From NCBI GenBank assembly GCA_011526105.1, contig WYAZ01000167.1, forward strand, positions 1-40,931: DNA of 40,931 nt, in the 5' to 3' direction. This document shows, in pieces, positions 1 to 8,439 of the stretch. The notes below the pieces were generated by a model. The model did not search any database. It saw only the letters and a program-made list of their open reading frames with translations, and was not told the DNA's origin. Source of the stretch: Deltaproteobacteria bacterium (GTDB lineage: Bacteria; Myxococcota; Kuafuiibacteriia; Kuafuiibacteriales; Kuafuiibacteriaceae). Each line of letters opens with the position of its first letter. Positions within the stretch are counted from its first letter, which is position 1. A program made the translations under genes and the position numbers.

Positions 1-243
1 ACCCGCACGGTCGGTGAGCAGCGGAGTCTCCGACCGCCGCCGGCAGTCTTGCTCGCATCCGGCGCTGATCGCCTCCGCCGCCACCGCCTGCATCTGTCGA
101 TCGCGCTCGCAAGACGGCTGACAACGCGCCATGAAGAGCGCGTCCAGATCCGCGGGGGGAGGCTCGGCCGGGGCCGAGGCAGGCGCCGGCCCTTTGCAGC
201 CCAACGCGAGCAAGAAACCGAAGAGCAGGACCAAATGCTTCAT
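1..243 (-). CDS. Lipoprotein, partial (C-terminus beyond left edge)
   Basis: The first 81 codons of a gene read leftwards off the window. The N-terminus is a lipoprotein signal: MKHL, a short hydrophobic run (VLLFGFLLALG), then a lipobox LALGC with the lipidated Cys at residue 16. An Ala/Pro-rich linker follows, then a segment with spaced Cys residues (CQPSC, CEQDC) that could form disulfides in the periplasm. The ATG overlaps the TGA of the upstream channel gene (ATGA at 243..240), so the two are probably translationally coupled. No family is recognised. The signal peptide is clear; the function is unknown. Confidence 0.75.
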   Translation of the reverse strand, partial: MKHLVLLFGFLLALGCKGPAPASAPAEPPPADLDALFMARCQPSCERDRQMQAVAAEAISAGCEQDCRRRSETPLLTDRAG

Positions 244-1685
244 GCGCGAGCCGCCTTGTCTCTGGGCCCGATGACCACGAGGTGGTCTTCCGGCTGGACC
301 ACCGTCGCATTCGGTGGGTTCACCTTCGTGGCTCCGCCCGCGGACTGCACGCCGATCACCAAGACATCATCGCGCGCCTTCAGATCCGCCGCCACCTCGC
401 GATAGGAGGTCGCCTTTTGGGGACCCGGGACGCGGTAGATCGTCTCGCCGACTTCGATGGTGAGAAGCTCCATCACGACCTGAATCAGCTGAGGGTGCCG
501 AAGTGCAGTCGCCAAGAAACGCCCGCCAAGCTCGTTGCGCATGACGATGGCCTCCACCCCGGCCATCCGAAGGTGGGTCTCGTTGGAGGGGTCCATCAGC
601 TCCACCGTACACATGATCTTCGGGTTCATGCGTTCGAGCGTCAGCGCAGAAAGAACGGTGCGCGCGTCCCGATCGCCGGAGGCCACATCACGAATCGTGT
701 CGGACATGACCACCGCCTTTCCTGCGGTTTGGGCGTTCGCGCGCATGAGGGTCTGCAGCTTCGTATGGTCTCCGCGCACGTGATAGATCAGATCGGGCCG
801 CACCGACGGGTGGTTGATTTCCTGGGCGTGCGCGGCTTCGTTCACGAGCACGATCGGCGTGCCGCGGTGATGGGGGTCGCCCCCCAGCTCCGCCACCAGC
901 GCCGGGACGCCCGCGTTCCAGCCACAAACGAGGATATGACCCTCGAGTTCATCGAGATCCAACTCGGATACCTCCTGCCGCCCGCTCAGGCGGTTGATCA
1001 TGGTCGCGGAGACCACGCCAGTGAAGACCGCAAACATCGTCATGCCCGAAAGCATGACCCCAACCAACAAGATCCGACCTCCGAGGGTTTCGGGGGTGGG
1101 TCCAACGGGCTCGGAGGCGATGAGCGAGTGAAGCGCCCACCAAAAACTCTCGCGGAATGTCGAAAAACCCGCGTTGCTGCTCGACTCGAAGAAGTAGGCC
1201 ATCGTCGCCGAACCGATGACGAGGATCAGGGTGATGACGGCCAGCACCCAAACCTCGTAGATGTTCATCCTGATCATCCCACGCAGAGATCCCATCCGAC
1301 GGCTGAGGAGCAGGCCGAGACGAAAGAGCCGGAGGAGTCGAAGGACACGAAGGAAACGGAGCGGCCGAAACAGCGGCATGACCGCGATGATGTCGGGCCA
1401 GTAGCGCCGGAAGAACCTCGACTTCTTCTTGGCGACCCAGAACCGGGCGGTGAGTTCGACCGCAAAGACCCAGGTGATGAACGTCCCCAGATCCTCCACG
1501 ATTCGACGCTCGAAGTCGGAGAGCACGAGAGCCGACTCAATCACGAGCAGCGCGACCGAGAGGACGATGAGGACGATGACCGCGACGTCGGTGACCGGGT
1601 GCAAGAGGAAAGCCACCGTCCGCTTTCGCAAGGCCGATATGGAAGACGACCCTGAAGAAATGGGGCTGGATGTCGAAGCCGACAT
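240..1685 (-). CDS. Six-helix voltage-gated-like ion channel with RCK/TrkA domain
   Basis: A 481-residue inner-membrane channel. Residues about 25-210 hold hydrophobic helices, including an S4-like helix at about 107-131 with Arg at regular spacing (RFLRVLRLLRLFR). A pore helix and filter region lie at about 180-200, followed by the last helix. From about 229 an RCK/TrkA-N Rossmann domain begins (GHILVCGWNAG), then a TrkA-C-like end (PEDHLVVIGP). The filter is odd: where K+ channels carry TVGYG, this protein reads SLIASEPVGPTP (187-198), so ion selectivity cannot be assumed. The ATG at 1685 lies 4 bases after the upstream stop. A GTG at 1742 would add 19 basic residues and overlap the upstream gene, and was not chosen. 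The gene sits between a CNNM-type protein and a lipoprotein. Confidence 0.85.
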   Translation of the reverse strand: MSASTSSPISSGSSSISALRKRTVAFLLHPVTDVAVIVLIVLSVALLVIESALVLSDFERRIVEDLGTFITWVFAVELTARFWVAKKKSRFFRRYWPDIIAVMPLFRPLRFLRVLRLLRLFRLGLLLSRRMGSLRGMIRMNIYEVWVLAVITLILVIGSATMAYFFESSSNAGFSTFRESFWWALHSLIASEPVGPTPETLGGRILLVGVMLSGMTMFAVFTGVVSATMINRLSGRQEVSELDLDELEGHILVCGWNAGVPALVAELGGDPHHRGTPIVLVNEAAHAQEINHPSVRPDLIYHVRGDHTKLQTLMRANAQTAGKAVVMSDTIRDVASGDRDARTVLSALTLERMNPKIMCTVELMDPSNETHLRMAGVEAIVMRNELGGRFLATALRHPQLIQVVMELLTIEVGETIYRVPGPQKATSYREVAADLKARDDVLVIGVQSAGGATKVNPPNATVVQPEDHLVVIGPRDKAARA

Positions 1686-1689
1686 GGCG

Positions 1690-3015
1690 CTACGCCCGCC
1701 CGATCTCTCCAGAGAGTCCGCCGCTGCTCGGCGCCGCCGCACGTTCTGGTTTGGCGGCCTTGGAGTCGGAGAGGCTCGCCTCGGCGTAGAGCACCTTGCC
1801 CCGGCGCATTCGGGTCACCTTGAAGACCCAGCGGCCGAGCTGAAAATGCGCTCCCGTTCGGAGACGCCCTCGCAGATGCCGAGAGGCGAGATCGTGCATG
1901 TCGAGGCGGCCATCGAGATCGGTCTCCTCGAGCTCCACGTTGGGCAGCCCCAAGGAGGCGCGAACATCGCCCCAGGCTGCGCCACCGCCAAATCGCCACG
2001 AGCCAGGGCCGAGGTTCTCGATGACCCCGGGCGAACGGTCGAACTCGTCGTCGATCTCACCCATGAGCTCCTCGACGACATCTTCGATGGTGACGATACC
2101 AAGCACCCTCTCATGTTGATCGCGAACGATCGCCATGTGCCCGTGATGCCGAGCGAGGGTCCGGATGAGCTGCGAAACGTCCAGCTCCGGCGCCACGAAG
2201 ATCGGGTCGCGCATCTGCTCTCCGACCATGCGGTAGAAGGCATCGTCGTCGAGGTCTTCCTCCTCCTCCGCAAGCTGCCACAGCACCGCCTTCATGCTCA
2301 CAATTCCGACGAGGTCGTCGAGGTCCCGGCGCACCAGCGGCAGGCGGCTGTGCTGAGATTGACGCGCCCGGACGAGGTTGACCTCGAAGTCCTCATCCAA
2401 GGACAGGTAGACGATGTCGTGCCGGTGAATCATGATCTGACTCACGGCGATGCGCGGGAGGCGCGACGCGGCGTCGATGATCGCGAGTTCTTCTTTGCCG
2501 AGCACTTTTGCGCTCGCGGCCATACGAGCGGTCGCGCGAAGATCCTCCAGCGAAACATGCCTCGCGGACGAGGGCCCGAGGAAGTGAGATGCCCGCTCGA
2601 ACAGCGCAGTCAGGGGCGTGAGCAGCCAGAAGATGAACTCCAGCGGCCGAGCGAGGACCAGGGCGGACCTCTCGGCGTGCCGGACCCCGAGGGACTTTGG
2701 AAGAAACTCGGAGAAGATGAGGACCGCGATCGTCAGGAACAGAGTGAAGAGCCCGAGGTTGGCCCCCCCGAACAGACGCTCGTACTCGCTGCCTACGAAG
2801 GCCGCGCCGCCTGTGTTGGCCACGGTGTTGAGGATGAGAATGGCAGCGATGGGGCGCTCGAGGTTCGCCTTCATGCGGCGGAGCAGCTTCCCGGAGGCGC
2901 TCTTGGTGGCGAGGGATTCCACCCGGGCCCGGCTGAGGCTGAGCAGGCTCGCCTCCGACAGCGAGCAGAAGAAGGACGTCACGAGAATCAGGATGAGAGC
3001 AGCGGCGAAGAGCAT
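1690..3015 (-). CDS. CNNM/HlyC-family CBS-pair membrane protein
   Basis: A 441-residue protein with the usual architecture of the hemolysin-C/CorC/CNNM family. The N-terminal DUF21 (CNNM) membrane domain spans about 1-150 and has the SEASLLSLSRARVE segment and several hydrophobic helices. Two CBS motifs follow at about 190-320 (QIMIHRHDIVYLSL; LGIVTIEDVVEELMGEI), then a CorC/HlyC-type C-terminal domain at about 340-415 (DLDGRLDMHDL). Family members are linked to Mg2+/Co2+ efflux or magnesium homeostasis; 'hemolysin' is a historical name. It is the first gene of a minus-strand group with the channel and the lipoprotein. No Shine-Dalgarno is visible before the ATG. The family is secure; the substrate is unknown. 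Confidence 0.9.
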   Translation of the reverse strand: MLFAAALILILVTSFFCSLSEASLLSLSRARVESLATKSASGKLLRRMKANLERPIAAILILNTVANTGGAAFVGSEYERLFGGANLGLFTLFLTIAVLIFSEFLPKSLGVRHAERSALVLARPLEFIFWLLTPLTALFERASHFLGPSSARHVSLEDLRATARMAASAKVLGKEELAIIDAASRLPRIAVSQIMIHRHDIVYLSLDEDFEVNLVRARQSQHSRLPLVRRDLDDLVGIVSMKAVLWQLAEEEEDLDDDAFYRMVGEQMRDPIFVAPELDVSQLIRTLARHHGHMAIVRDQHERVLGIVTIEDVVEELMGEIDDEFDRSPGVIENLGPGSWRFGGGAAWGDVRASLGLPNVELEETDLDGRLDMHDLASRHLRGRLRTGAHFQLGRWVFKVTRMRRGKVLYAEASLSDSKAAKPERAAAPSSGGLSGEIGRA

Positions 3016-3180
3016 CCGAAGGAGAGAACCCCGGAAGCCTAAGGCACTCGGCGCGGAGAAGAAAGGGGGGCTTCGGTCGGCCGCAGTCGACCCAACGGCC
3101 TGATTTCAATGGGTTGGGAGTCTGCTCCACGCGCTCGAAGGGACTTGCCCCTCGCCTGCAGGCCCGTACGCTGCCGCTTC

Positions 3181-5358
3181 ATGGCCGAACGGGGACCGAG
3201 CCGAACCGAGCAGCTCGCAGATGAGCTGAGGCGGCATCGAGAGCTCTACTACGCCGGTCAGCCCGAGATCTCGGACGAGGAGTTCGACGCCCTCGAGGAC
3301 CGACTGCGCGAACTCGACCCGGACCACGCCGCGCTGCGCGAAGTCGGGGCCCCCGTGAAGACGGAGTCAGCGCCGCGGGGCCTCGAAGATGCGCCGCTCT
3401 CCACAGGAGAACTCGAGGCTCTCGCCGAACAGCTCCTCGCGGCCGGTCGGGCATACTACGACGGCAGGGAGACCTTCCCACGCAAGGAGTACGAGCGTAT
3501 CTGGTTCCGTATCCACGCTCAGGCGCCCGAACACGCGGCCATTCGCATGACCGTGCCGCCGGCTCGGGCCGACTGGCCCAAGGCGCGCCACGAGATCCCG
3601 ATGGGCTCTCTGAACAAGGTCAACGCGAAGAGCGAACTCGCAGACTGGGTCGCGCGATGTGACGAGCTCGGAAGCGAGCTCGAGATCCCGCCGATCGCGG
3701 AGGACCTCGCGGTCACGGAGAAGCTGGATGGCATCTCCCTCGAGCTCCTCTACATCGACGGGCGGCTCGACGCGGCCATCACGCGTGGGGACGGGGAGAC
3801 CGGGGAGCGAATTACCGCCAACGCCTTGGCCATGAAAGGCGTGCCTCACTCGATCGACCACCCGGGCTCGGTGTCGGCCCGGGGCGAAGTCGTGCTTCGT
3901 CGCAGCGACGCACCGGCCTTCGCCGAAGCCAAGAAGGCGCTCGACGCGGACTTCGACGGCACGCTGAGCCTGCGCAACTCGGCCGCCGGGCAGGCGCGCG
4001 CGAAAGACCCGAAGTACCTGCCGCTTTGTCGCTTCCTCTCGGTGCTCCTGTACGACGTAGAGGGGATCGCGAACCTCCCCACCGAGCGCGACAAGCTCGC
4101 GCTCCTCGCGAGGCTCGGTTTCGCGTCCCCGCGCTTCGAGTTCGGCGATCTCGAGACCGTCGAGAAGATGTTTGACGCATACGAAGGCGGGAAACGAAAC
4201 ACCGTCGACTACGAGATCGACGGCCTGGTCGTGAGGGCGAACTCCGTCGACGCGTTCAACCTGCTCGGAGAACTCAACAACCGACCTCGAGCTGCGGTGG
4301 CCCTCAAGTTCCCGAACGAGATGAAGGTCTCGAAGCTCATCGAGGTCCGCTGGGAGACGGGGCCATCCGGCCGAATCACGCCGGTCGCGATCGTGGAGCC
4401 GGTTCGCCTCGCCGGCGCCAACATCGAGCGCGCGAGCCTCCACAATCGCTCCAACGTGGAGCGGCTGAACCTCGGGCCCGGCGACGACGTCTTGGTCTCA
4501 CGCCGAAACGATGTCATCCCGTATGTCGAGAAGGTCGTGGTGCGAGGCCACGAGGTTCCCACCACCGCACCGAACCAGTGCTCCGCCTGCGACGGGCCGG
4601 TGAGCGTGGAGGGCGAGTATCTCACCTGCAAGAACAGCGAGTGCCCGGCGCGCCGAATCGGCCGGCTCAAGGTCTGGATCCGACAACTCGGCCTGCTCGA
4701 GTGGGGGGAGAAGACGCTCGAGAAGCTGTACGAGGTGGGGCTCGTGAAGGAGGTCGCCGACCTCTACCGCCTGAAGGTCGAGGACATCACTCAGCTCGAG
4801 GGCTACGGAGAGACCACCGCCAGCAAGCTGCTCGATCCACTTTGGGCGAACAAAGAGATCCCGATCGCGACCTTCATCGCGGCCCTGGGCATCGAAGGCG
4901 TCTCGCTCGAGACCGCCAAGCTGCTCGTGCAGAACGGCTACGAGACCTTCGCGGCAATGAAGTCGGCCAGCGCCCTGGAGCTCGCGGCGCTCGACGGACT
5001 CGGCGACATCAAGGCCGACCGAATCCATCAGGGACTGAGCGCACGCAGTGAAGAGGTCGAGGCCCTCGAGCGGGTCGGGGTACGGGCGGTTACGCCCGCC
5101 CACGGGGGACCACTCGCGGGGCTGTCGTTCTGCTTTTCAGGCGCGGCTTCCCGCCCCCGGAAGGTCCTTCACCAGCTCGTCGAGAACAACGGTGGTGCGG
5201 TGGCGACCGGGGTCAAGAAGGGGCTCGCGTATCTGGTGCTCGAGGATGCGAACTCGACCTCGTCCAAAGCCGAGAAGGCCCGCAAGCTGGGCACGACCAT
5301 CATCGACGAGGCCACCTTCGATCGAATGATCCTCGAGCGAGGCGGCACGCTCAAATGA
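3181..5358 (+). CDS. ligA: NAD+-dependent DNA ligase with a duplicated Ia-like domain
   Basis: A 725-residue ligase that seals DNA nicks using NAD+. The adenylated Lys is K181 in TEKLDGIS. Other family marks are TRGDGETGE, EIDGLVVR, an OB-fold (GRITPVAIVEPVRLAG), a four-Cys zinc finger (C467, C470, C483, C488), helix-hairpin-helix repeats at about 500-640, and a C-terminal BRCT domain at about 640-715. The N-terminus is unusual. Residues about 8-58 form a normal domain Ia (YYAGQPEISDEEFD), and about 75-125 look like a second, more diverged copy (YYDGRETFPRKEY). MGSLNKV replaces the common MLSLDNAF. The ATG at 3181 was chosen because the 24 codons upstream look non-coding. The leader is very short and has no Shine-Dalgarno. 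The stop overlaps the convergent gene by 8 bases. A second, canonical ligase may exist elsewhere. Confidence 0.93.
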   Translation: MAERGPSRTEQLADELRRHRELYYAGQPEISDEEFDALEDRLRELDPDHAALREVGAPVKTESAPRGLEDAPLSTGELEALAEQLLAAGRAYYDGRETFPRKEYERIWFRIHAQAPEHAAIRMTVPPARADWPKARHEIPMGSLNKVNAKSELADWVARCDELGSELEIPPIAEDLAVTEKLDGISLELLYIDGRLDAAITRGDGETGERITANALAMKGVPHSIDHPGSVSARGEVVLRRSDAPAFAEAKKALDADFDGTLSLRNSAAGQARAKDPKYLPLCRFLSVLLYDVEGIANLPTERDKLALLARLGFASPRFEFGDLETVEKMFDAYEGGKRNTVDYEIDGLVVRANSVDAFNLLGELNNRPRAAVALKFPNEMKVSKLIEVRWETGPSGRITPVAIVEPVRLAGANIERASLHNRSNVERLNLGPGDDVLVSRRNDVIPYVEKVVVRGHEVPTTAPNQCSACDGPVSVEGEYLTCKNSECPARRIGRLKVWIRQLGLLEWGEKTLEKLYEVGLVKEVADLYRLKVEDITQLEGYGETTASKLLDPLWANKEIPIATFIAALGIEGVSLETAKLLVQNGYETFAAMKSASALELAALDGLGDIKADRIHQGLSARSEEVEALERVGVRAVTPAHGGPLAGLSFCFSGAASRPRKVLHQLVENNGGAVATGVKKGLAYLVLEDANSTSSKAEKARKLGTTIIDEATFDRMILERGGTLK

Positions 5359-6676
5359 TGATGAGGTCGTCGGCGCTCTCCGCCTTGCTGCTGACCGCAC
5401 GTTTCGCCTCCTCGAGGCGGTCGCCGGACAAGCTCTCGAGGTAGCGGCGCACGTCGGGGTGTGCATCGGCGAAGGCGTGGAAGGTCCGGCGGTCGAGCCC
5501 GAGCAGCACCGCCTTGCGTGTCACCACCGCGGTCGCGGTCGTTCTGGAGTCTTCGATGAGCGCGATCTCTCCGAGCACGTCGCCGCGCCTCAGGTGAGCG
5601 AGGAGCACGGGATCGCCTTCGGTGTCTCGCTTCTCGATTCGGATCTCACCGCTGGCGACCAAGAAGAGACCGACCGCGGTCGAGCCTTCCTCGATCAGAA
5701 CCTCCCCCACGTCTGCGATTCGGGGGGTGAAGCTCTTCAGAACGTCGAGTCGCGTCTTCTCTTCGAAGCTGCGGAAGATGGGCGAGGTCTTGGTGAGGCC
5801 CAGCAGGAGCCTTCGCCTTGCGAACCGGACGAGCTCCTCCGTGATCGCGGGGTGATCTTTGGCGACCCCCTCGACGGCGTCCTGCCGGATCTCGAGAAGG
5901 TCGGCTCGGGTCATCGCGCGAACCGTGGCGGTTCGAGGTTCACGAGTGACCAACGCCATCTCGCCGAACAGGGCGCCCGCGCCCAGACGCGCGAGGACGA
6001 CCTCGCTGCCACCCGCCTCTCGAAACACCTCCACCGCACCGGAGACGACGACGAAGAGCGAGCTGCCCTCCTCCCCCTCTTTGACGAGCGTGGTGCCCCG
6101 AGGGACCCTTTGAAGCTGCGCCCCCGCCACGAGCGGCACGAGCGCGGCGGCCGAGACCTCGGAGAAGAAGGGCACCTGAACGTGACCAGGCGAAGGCAAG
6201 TCGAGGCCTTCGAGGCTCACCCCGAGCTTGTGGGCCTTGGCGCGAAGAGCATCACCGTCCTCCAAAGGCAGCAGGCTGTCCGCGTCGTTCTCGGGGACCT
6301 CGGCCGTCGCGACAGCGGGCGGAACGGTAGCTCGGACCCTGGTCTCGAGCCCGCTGATGTGGGTGGAGAGTTCTTGGAGCTGAGACAGAACCTCGGCATC
6401 CGCCGGACGAGCGGTCAGCGCGGTGCGCAGGGCGGCGATGGCGGAGAGCGCATAGCCGGAACAGAGCAGGACGTGAGCCGCGACCCGAAGCACCTCGAGG
6501 CCCTCGTCGACGCGCCCCAGGCCCACAAGCGCCCTGCCAACCGCCGCACGGGCGCGATGATCCGGCGGCGCGATCCGGAGGGCCTCGGCGGAGGCGCGGA
6601 GCATGTGTCCGAAGTCGCGACGGTCCTCCGCCTCCTCCATCCGTTCGTGCAAGCGATCGGTCGTGAGCACTGGCAT
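5351..6676 (-). CDS. TPR-like protein with two cyclic-nucleotide-binding domains (paralogue 1)
   Basis: A 441-residue cytoplasmic protein. The helical N-terminus (about 1-110) has TPR-like repeats (RAAVGRALVGLGRVDEGLEV). Two cNMP-binding domains follow at about 170-290 and 300-415. The first has the phosphate-binding cassette FGEMALVTREPRTATV, with E239 and R248 in place. The second reads LGEIALIEDSRTTATA: E370 is kept but T379 sits where the Arg should be, so canonical cyclic-nucleotide binding there is doubtful. There is no DNA-binding or kinase domain. The ATG at 6676 was chosen because the upstream extension is Arg/Pro-rich shadow sequence. It converges on the ligase and diverges from the acetyltransferase. 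A paralogue lies at 35174-36481. Confidence 0.85.
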   Translation of the reverse strand: MPVLTTDRLHERMEEAEDRRDFGHMLRASAEALRIAPPDHRARAAVGRALVGLGRVDEGLEVLRVAAHVLLCSGYALSAIAALRTALTARPADAEVLSQLQELSTHISGLETRVRATVPPAVATAEVPENDADSLLPLEDGDALRAKAHKLGVSLEGLDLPSPGHVQVPFFSEVSAAALVPLVAGAQLQRVPRGTTLVKEGEEGSSLFVVVSGAVEVFREAGGSEVVLARLGAGALFGEMALVTREPRTATVRAMTRADLLEIRQDAVEGVAKDHPAITEELVRFARRRLLLGLTKTSPIFRSFEEKTRLDVLKSFTPRIADVGEVLIEEGSTAVGLFLVASGEIRIEKRDTEGDPVLLAHLRRGDVLGEIALIEDSRTTATAVVTRKAVLLGLDRRTFHAFADAHPDVRRYLESLSGDRLEEAKRAVSSKAESADDLIII

Positions 6677-6753
6677 GGGAGAACTAGAACCGATCTCCGG
6701 ATTCCTGACCACGGGGCTCTTTGGGCGACCGGATTGAGGGCCCTGCCCCCGAC

Positions 6754-7311
6754 ATGATACGAACATCGAGGATGCACGCTTGGGACCAGAAGGGCTCGCC
6801 GCCCCGAAAACGGTCGGAGCGCCTCCAGATCCGCGATCTCCGCGACGGTGAGGAGACTCAGGTGCTCGCCCTATGGCGCGATCTGATGGACATACACGTC
6901 TCGATCGATCCGAGGTTTGCCCTCTCGGAGGACTCCGATCAGGCCTTCTTGTCCTACCTCGGCACCGCTCGCTCGAGAGACGACTATCGAGTTCGAGTCG
7001 CCGCACGCGGCAGCGGGCTCGTGGGCTTCGTGATCGCCTGCGTGCTCCCGAACAGCCCCGTGTATCGAACTCGCTTCATCGGGTACATCAACGACATCTG
7101 CGTGGCGCCGAACGAGAGGAATCAGGGGGTCGGAAGGCGGCTCGTGAACGACGCGAGGGCGTGGCTGAGGGGCGCGGGCGCGGCCTCGCTCGAGGTCTAC
7201 GTGTCCACGATGAACCCCAACGCTCAGCGGTTTTGGCGCAACGTGGGCGCCTCCGACTACCTCGACCGAATGACCGTGCCCCTCTCGGACGAAGAGGGCG
7301 ACGATGAGTGA
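6754..7311 (+). CDS. GNAT-family N-acetyltransferase
   Basis: About 185 residues with a GNAT fold. There is a central beta-strand region (VGFVIACVLPN, FIGYINDICVAPN), the acetyl-CoA pyrophosphate loop RNQGVGRRLV (the R/Q-x-x-G-x-G/A motif), and the usual ending LEVYVSTMNPNAQRFWRNVGA. It should transfer an acetyl group from acetyl-CoA to an amine; the substrate cannot be told. The start is uncertain: ATG 6754 and ATG 6772 are both possible and neither has a good ribosome-binding site. The last codons overlap the next gene by 8 bases, so the two are probably coupled. Confidence 0.85.
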   Translation: MIRTSRMHAWDQKGSPPRKRSERLQIRDLRDGEETQVLALWRDLMDIHVSIDPRFALSEDSDQAFLSYLGTARSRDDYRVRVAARGSGLVGFVIACVLPNSPVYRTRFIGYINDICVAPNERNQGVGRRLVNDARAWLRGAGAASLEVYVSTMNPNAQRFWRNVGASDYLDRMTVPLSDEEGDDE

Positions 7312-8389
7312 TGCCGTGGCCCAAGTAGAGGCGTTCTGTCGGCTCTTCATGAGTGAGGTCCGAGGCTCACTCGATCCCGAAGACCAGCCTCAGCTCGCTC
7401 TGCTCGCGGAGTCCCTTCGCAAGAGCATCGATGGAGCCTCGGGTACGGCGGCGCGGCCCATGGACACGCTGTCGATGACGGGCCAGGACGCTTTGAACGA
7501 GATCCTCGGGGATCAAGAGCCAGAGCGGCCCAAGCAGAGCGTCGACGACGAAGACGATCTACTGGCAGCCATGCCCGACTTGCCGCTCGGCGGGGCGATC
7601 TCCTTCGACGACGAGGACTACGGCGACCTCCTCGATGACGATTCCCTCGGCGGACGTGCGCAGGCCTTTGTCGATCTGCCGGACGAGCTGGCTCGATCCG
7701 TCTCGAGCCGAGACCGAGGCAAGCTCCGCGCGGTCCGCACCAACCTGGCCTCCGGTTACACCCCGCCCGTTCAGCGCGGATACCTGTCGGACTACTTTGG
7801 GGACATGCAGTCCGTCGCGCTGGGCGCGGAGTCGCCCGGGCGAGCAGTCCGCGCGGCCGGAGGCCACCTCGAGCTGCTTCCAGAGGTGGCGCTCTACTTC
7901 GGCGTGGAGGCGATCGATACCGAGCCCGAGCCCGACCCGCTCGCGAACGTCGATTTCAGCAAGCCCCCGCCGGTGCCGCCGCCCGTGAACCCGTACGAAG
8001 AGAGGACCTCGCTCGCCCCGGGCGAGACGCCGCCCAGGCCGATCTCGATCATTCTTCTGACGGGGGCGGTGAGAAAGGGAGAGACCTCGAAGCTGGACCC
8101 CGACAGCGGCTTTCTCAAGTATCGGATCGTGCGCGGGATGCCCGAGAGCCGTCTGCCGGTGCGCGAGATCCGGGAGATCCACTTCTCACCCATGGACGGT
8201 GTCCCGCCCATGCCCGCGGAGGGCCAGCGCATGACCATCACTTTGGTCAATGATCAGAGGCTGACGGGCTTTTCGCCGGACTACGCACCGGGCGTAAACG
8301 CGATCAACGTCGTTCCAGATCCACGGCCCCACAACATCGACTTCATCTGGCTGCCCTCTTGGGCGGTCAAAGCCATTCAGCTCAGCTGA
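7304..8389 (+). CDS. Uncharacterised protein with acidic middle and C-terminal beta-rich domain
   Basis: 361 residues with no recognised catalytic motif. The N-terminus (1-60) is predicted helical. The region 75-115 is strongly acidic (DDEDDLL, FDDEDYGDLLDDD), and Pro-rich linkers lie around 220-245. The C-terminal ~110 residues (SIILLTGAVRKGETSKLDPDSG to the end) look like a small beta-barrel of the kind found at the ends of many myxobacterial proteins (DUF6982-like, from memory). The ATG sits inside the end of the acetyltransferase gene (ATGAGTGA), giving an 8-base overlap. It faces the LuxR-type gene with about 50 bases between the two stops and no clear terminator. Function unknown. Confidence 0.8.
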   Translation: MSDAVAQVEAFCRLFMSEVRGSLDPEDQPQLALLAESLRKSIDGASGTAARPMDTLSMTGQDALNEILGDQEPERPKQSVDDEDDLLAAMPDLPLGGAISFDDEDYGDLLDDDSLGGRAQAFVDLPDELARSVSSRDRGKLRAVRTNLASGYTPPVQRGYLSDYFGDMQSVALGAESPGRAVRAAGGHLELLPEVALYFGVEAIDTEPEPDPLANVDFSKPPPVPPPVNPYEERTSLAPGETPPRPISIILLTGAVRKGETSKLDPDSGFLKYRIVRGMPESRLPVREIREIHFSPMDGVPPMPAEGQRMTITLVNDQRLTGFSPDYAPGVNAINVVPDPRPHNIDFIWLPSWAVKAIQLS

Positions 8390-8439
8390 GCGCCGATGTG
8401 TGGGTCGCGGGTGTTCGACGTGCGGACCGCTGGCGGAAG

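Noticed and set aside
282-1655. Long open frame on the plus strand opposite the channel gene
   Set aside because: It mirrors the channel gene, has an odd His/Arg/Asp-rich composition and shows no domain. It is a GC-rich antisense shadow.
1686-1742. GTG start at 1742 for the channel gene
   Set aside because: It would add an Arg-rich, unconserved stretch and overlap the upstream gene; ATG 1685 fits better.
5459-6757. 432-codon plus-strand frame opposite the first cNMP-domain gene
   Set aside because: The minus-strand frame carries clear cNMP domains; the plus frame has no motif and low-complexity composition.
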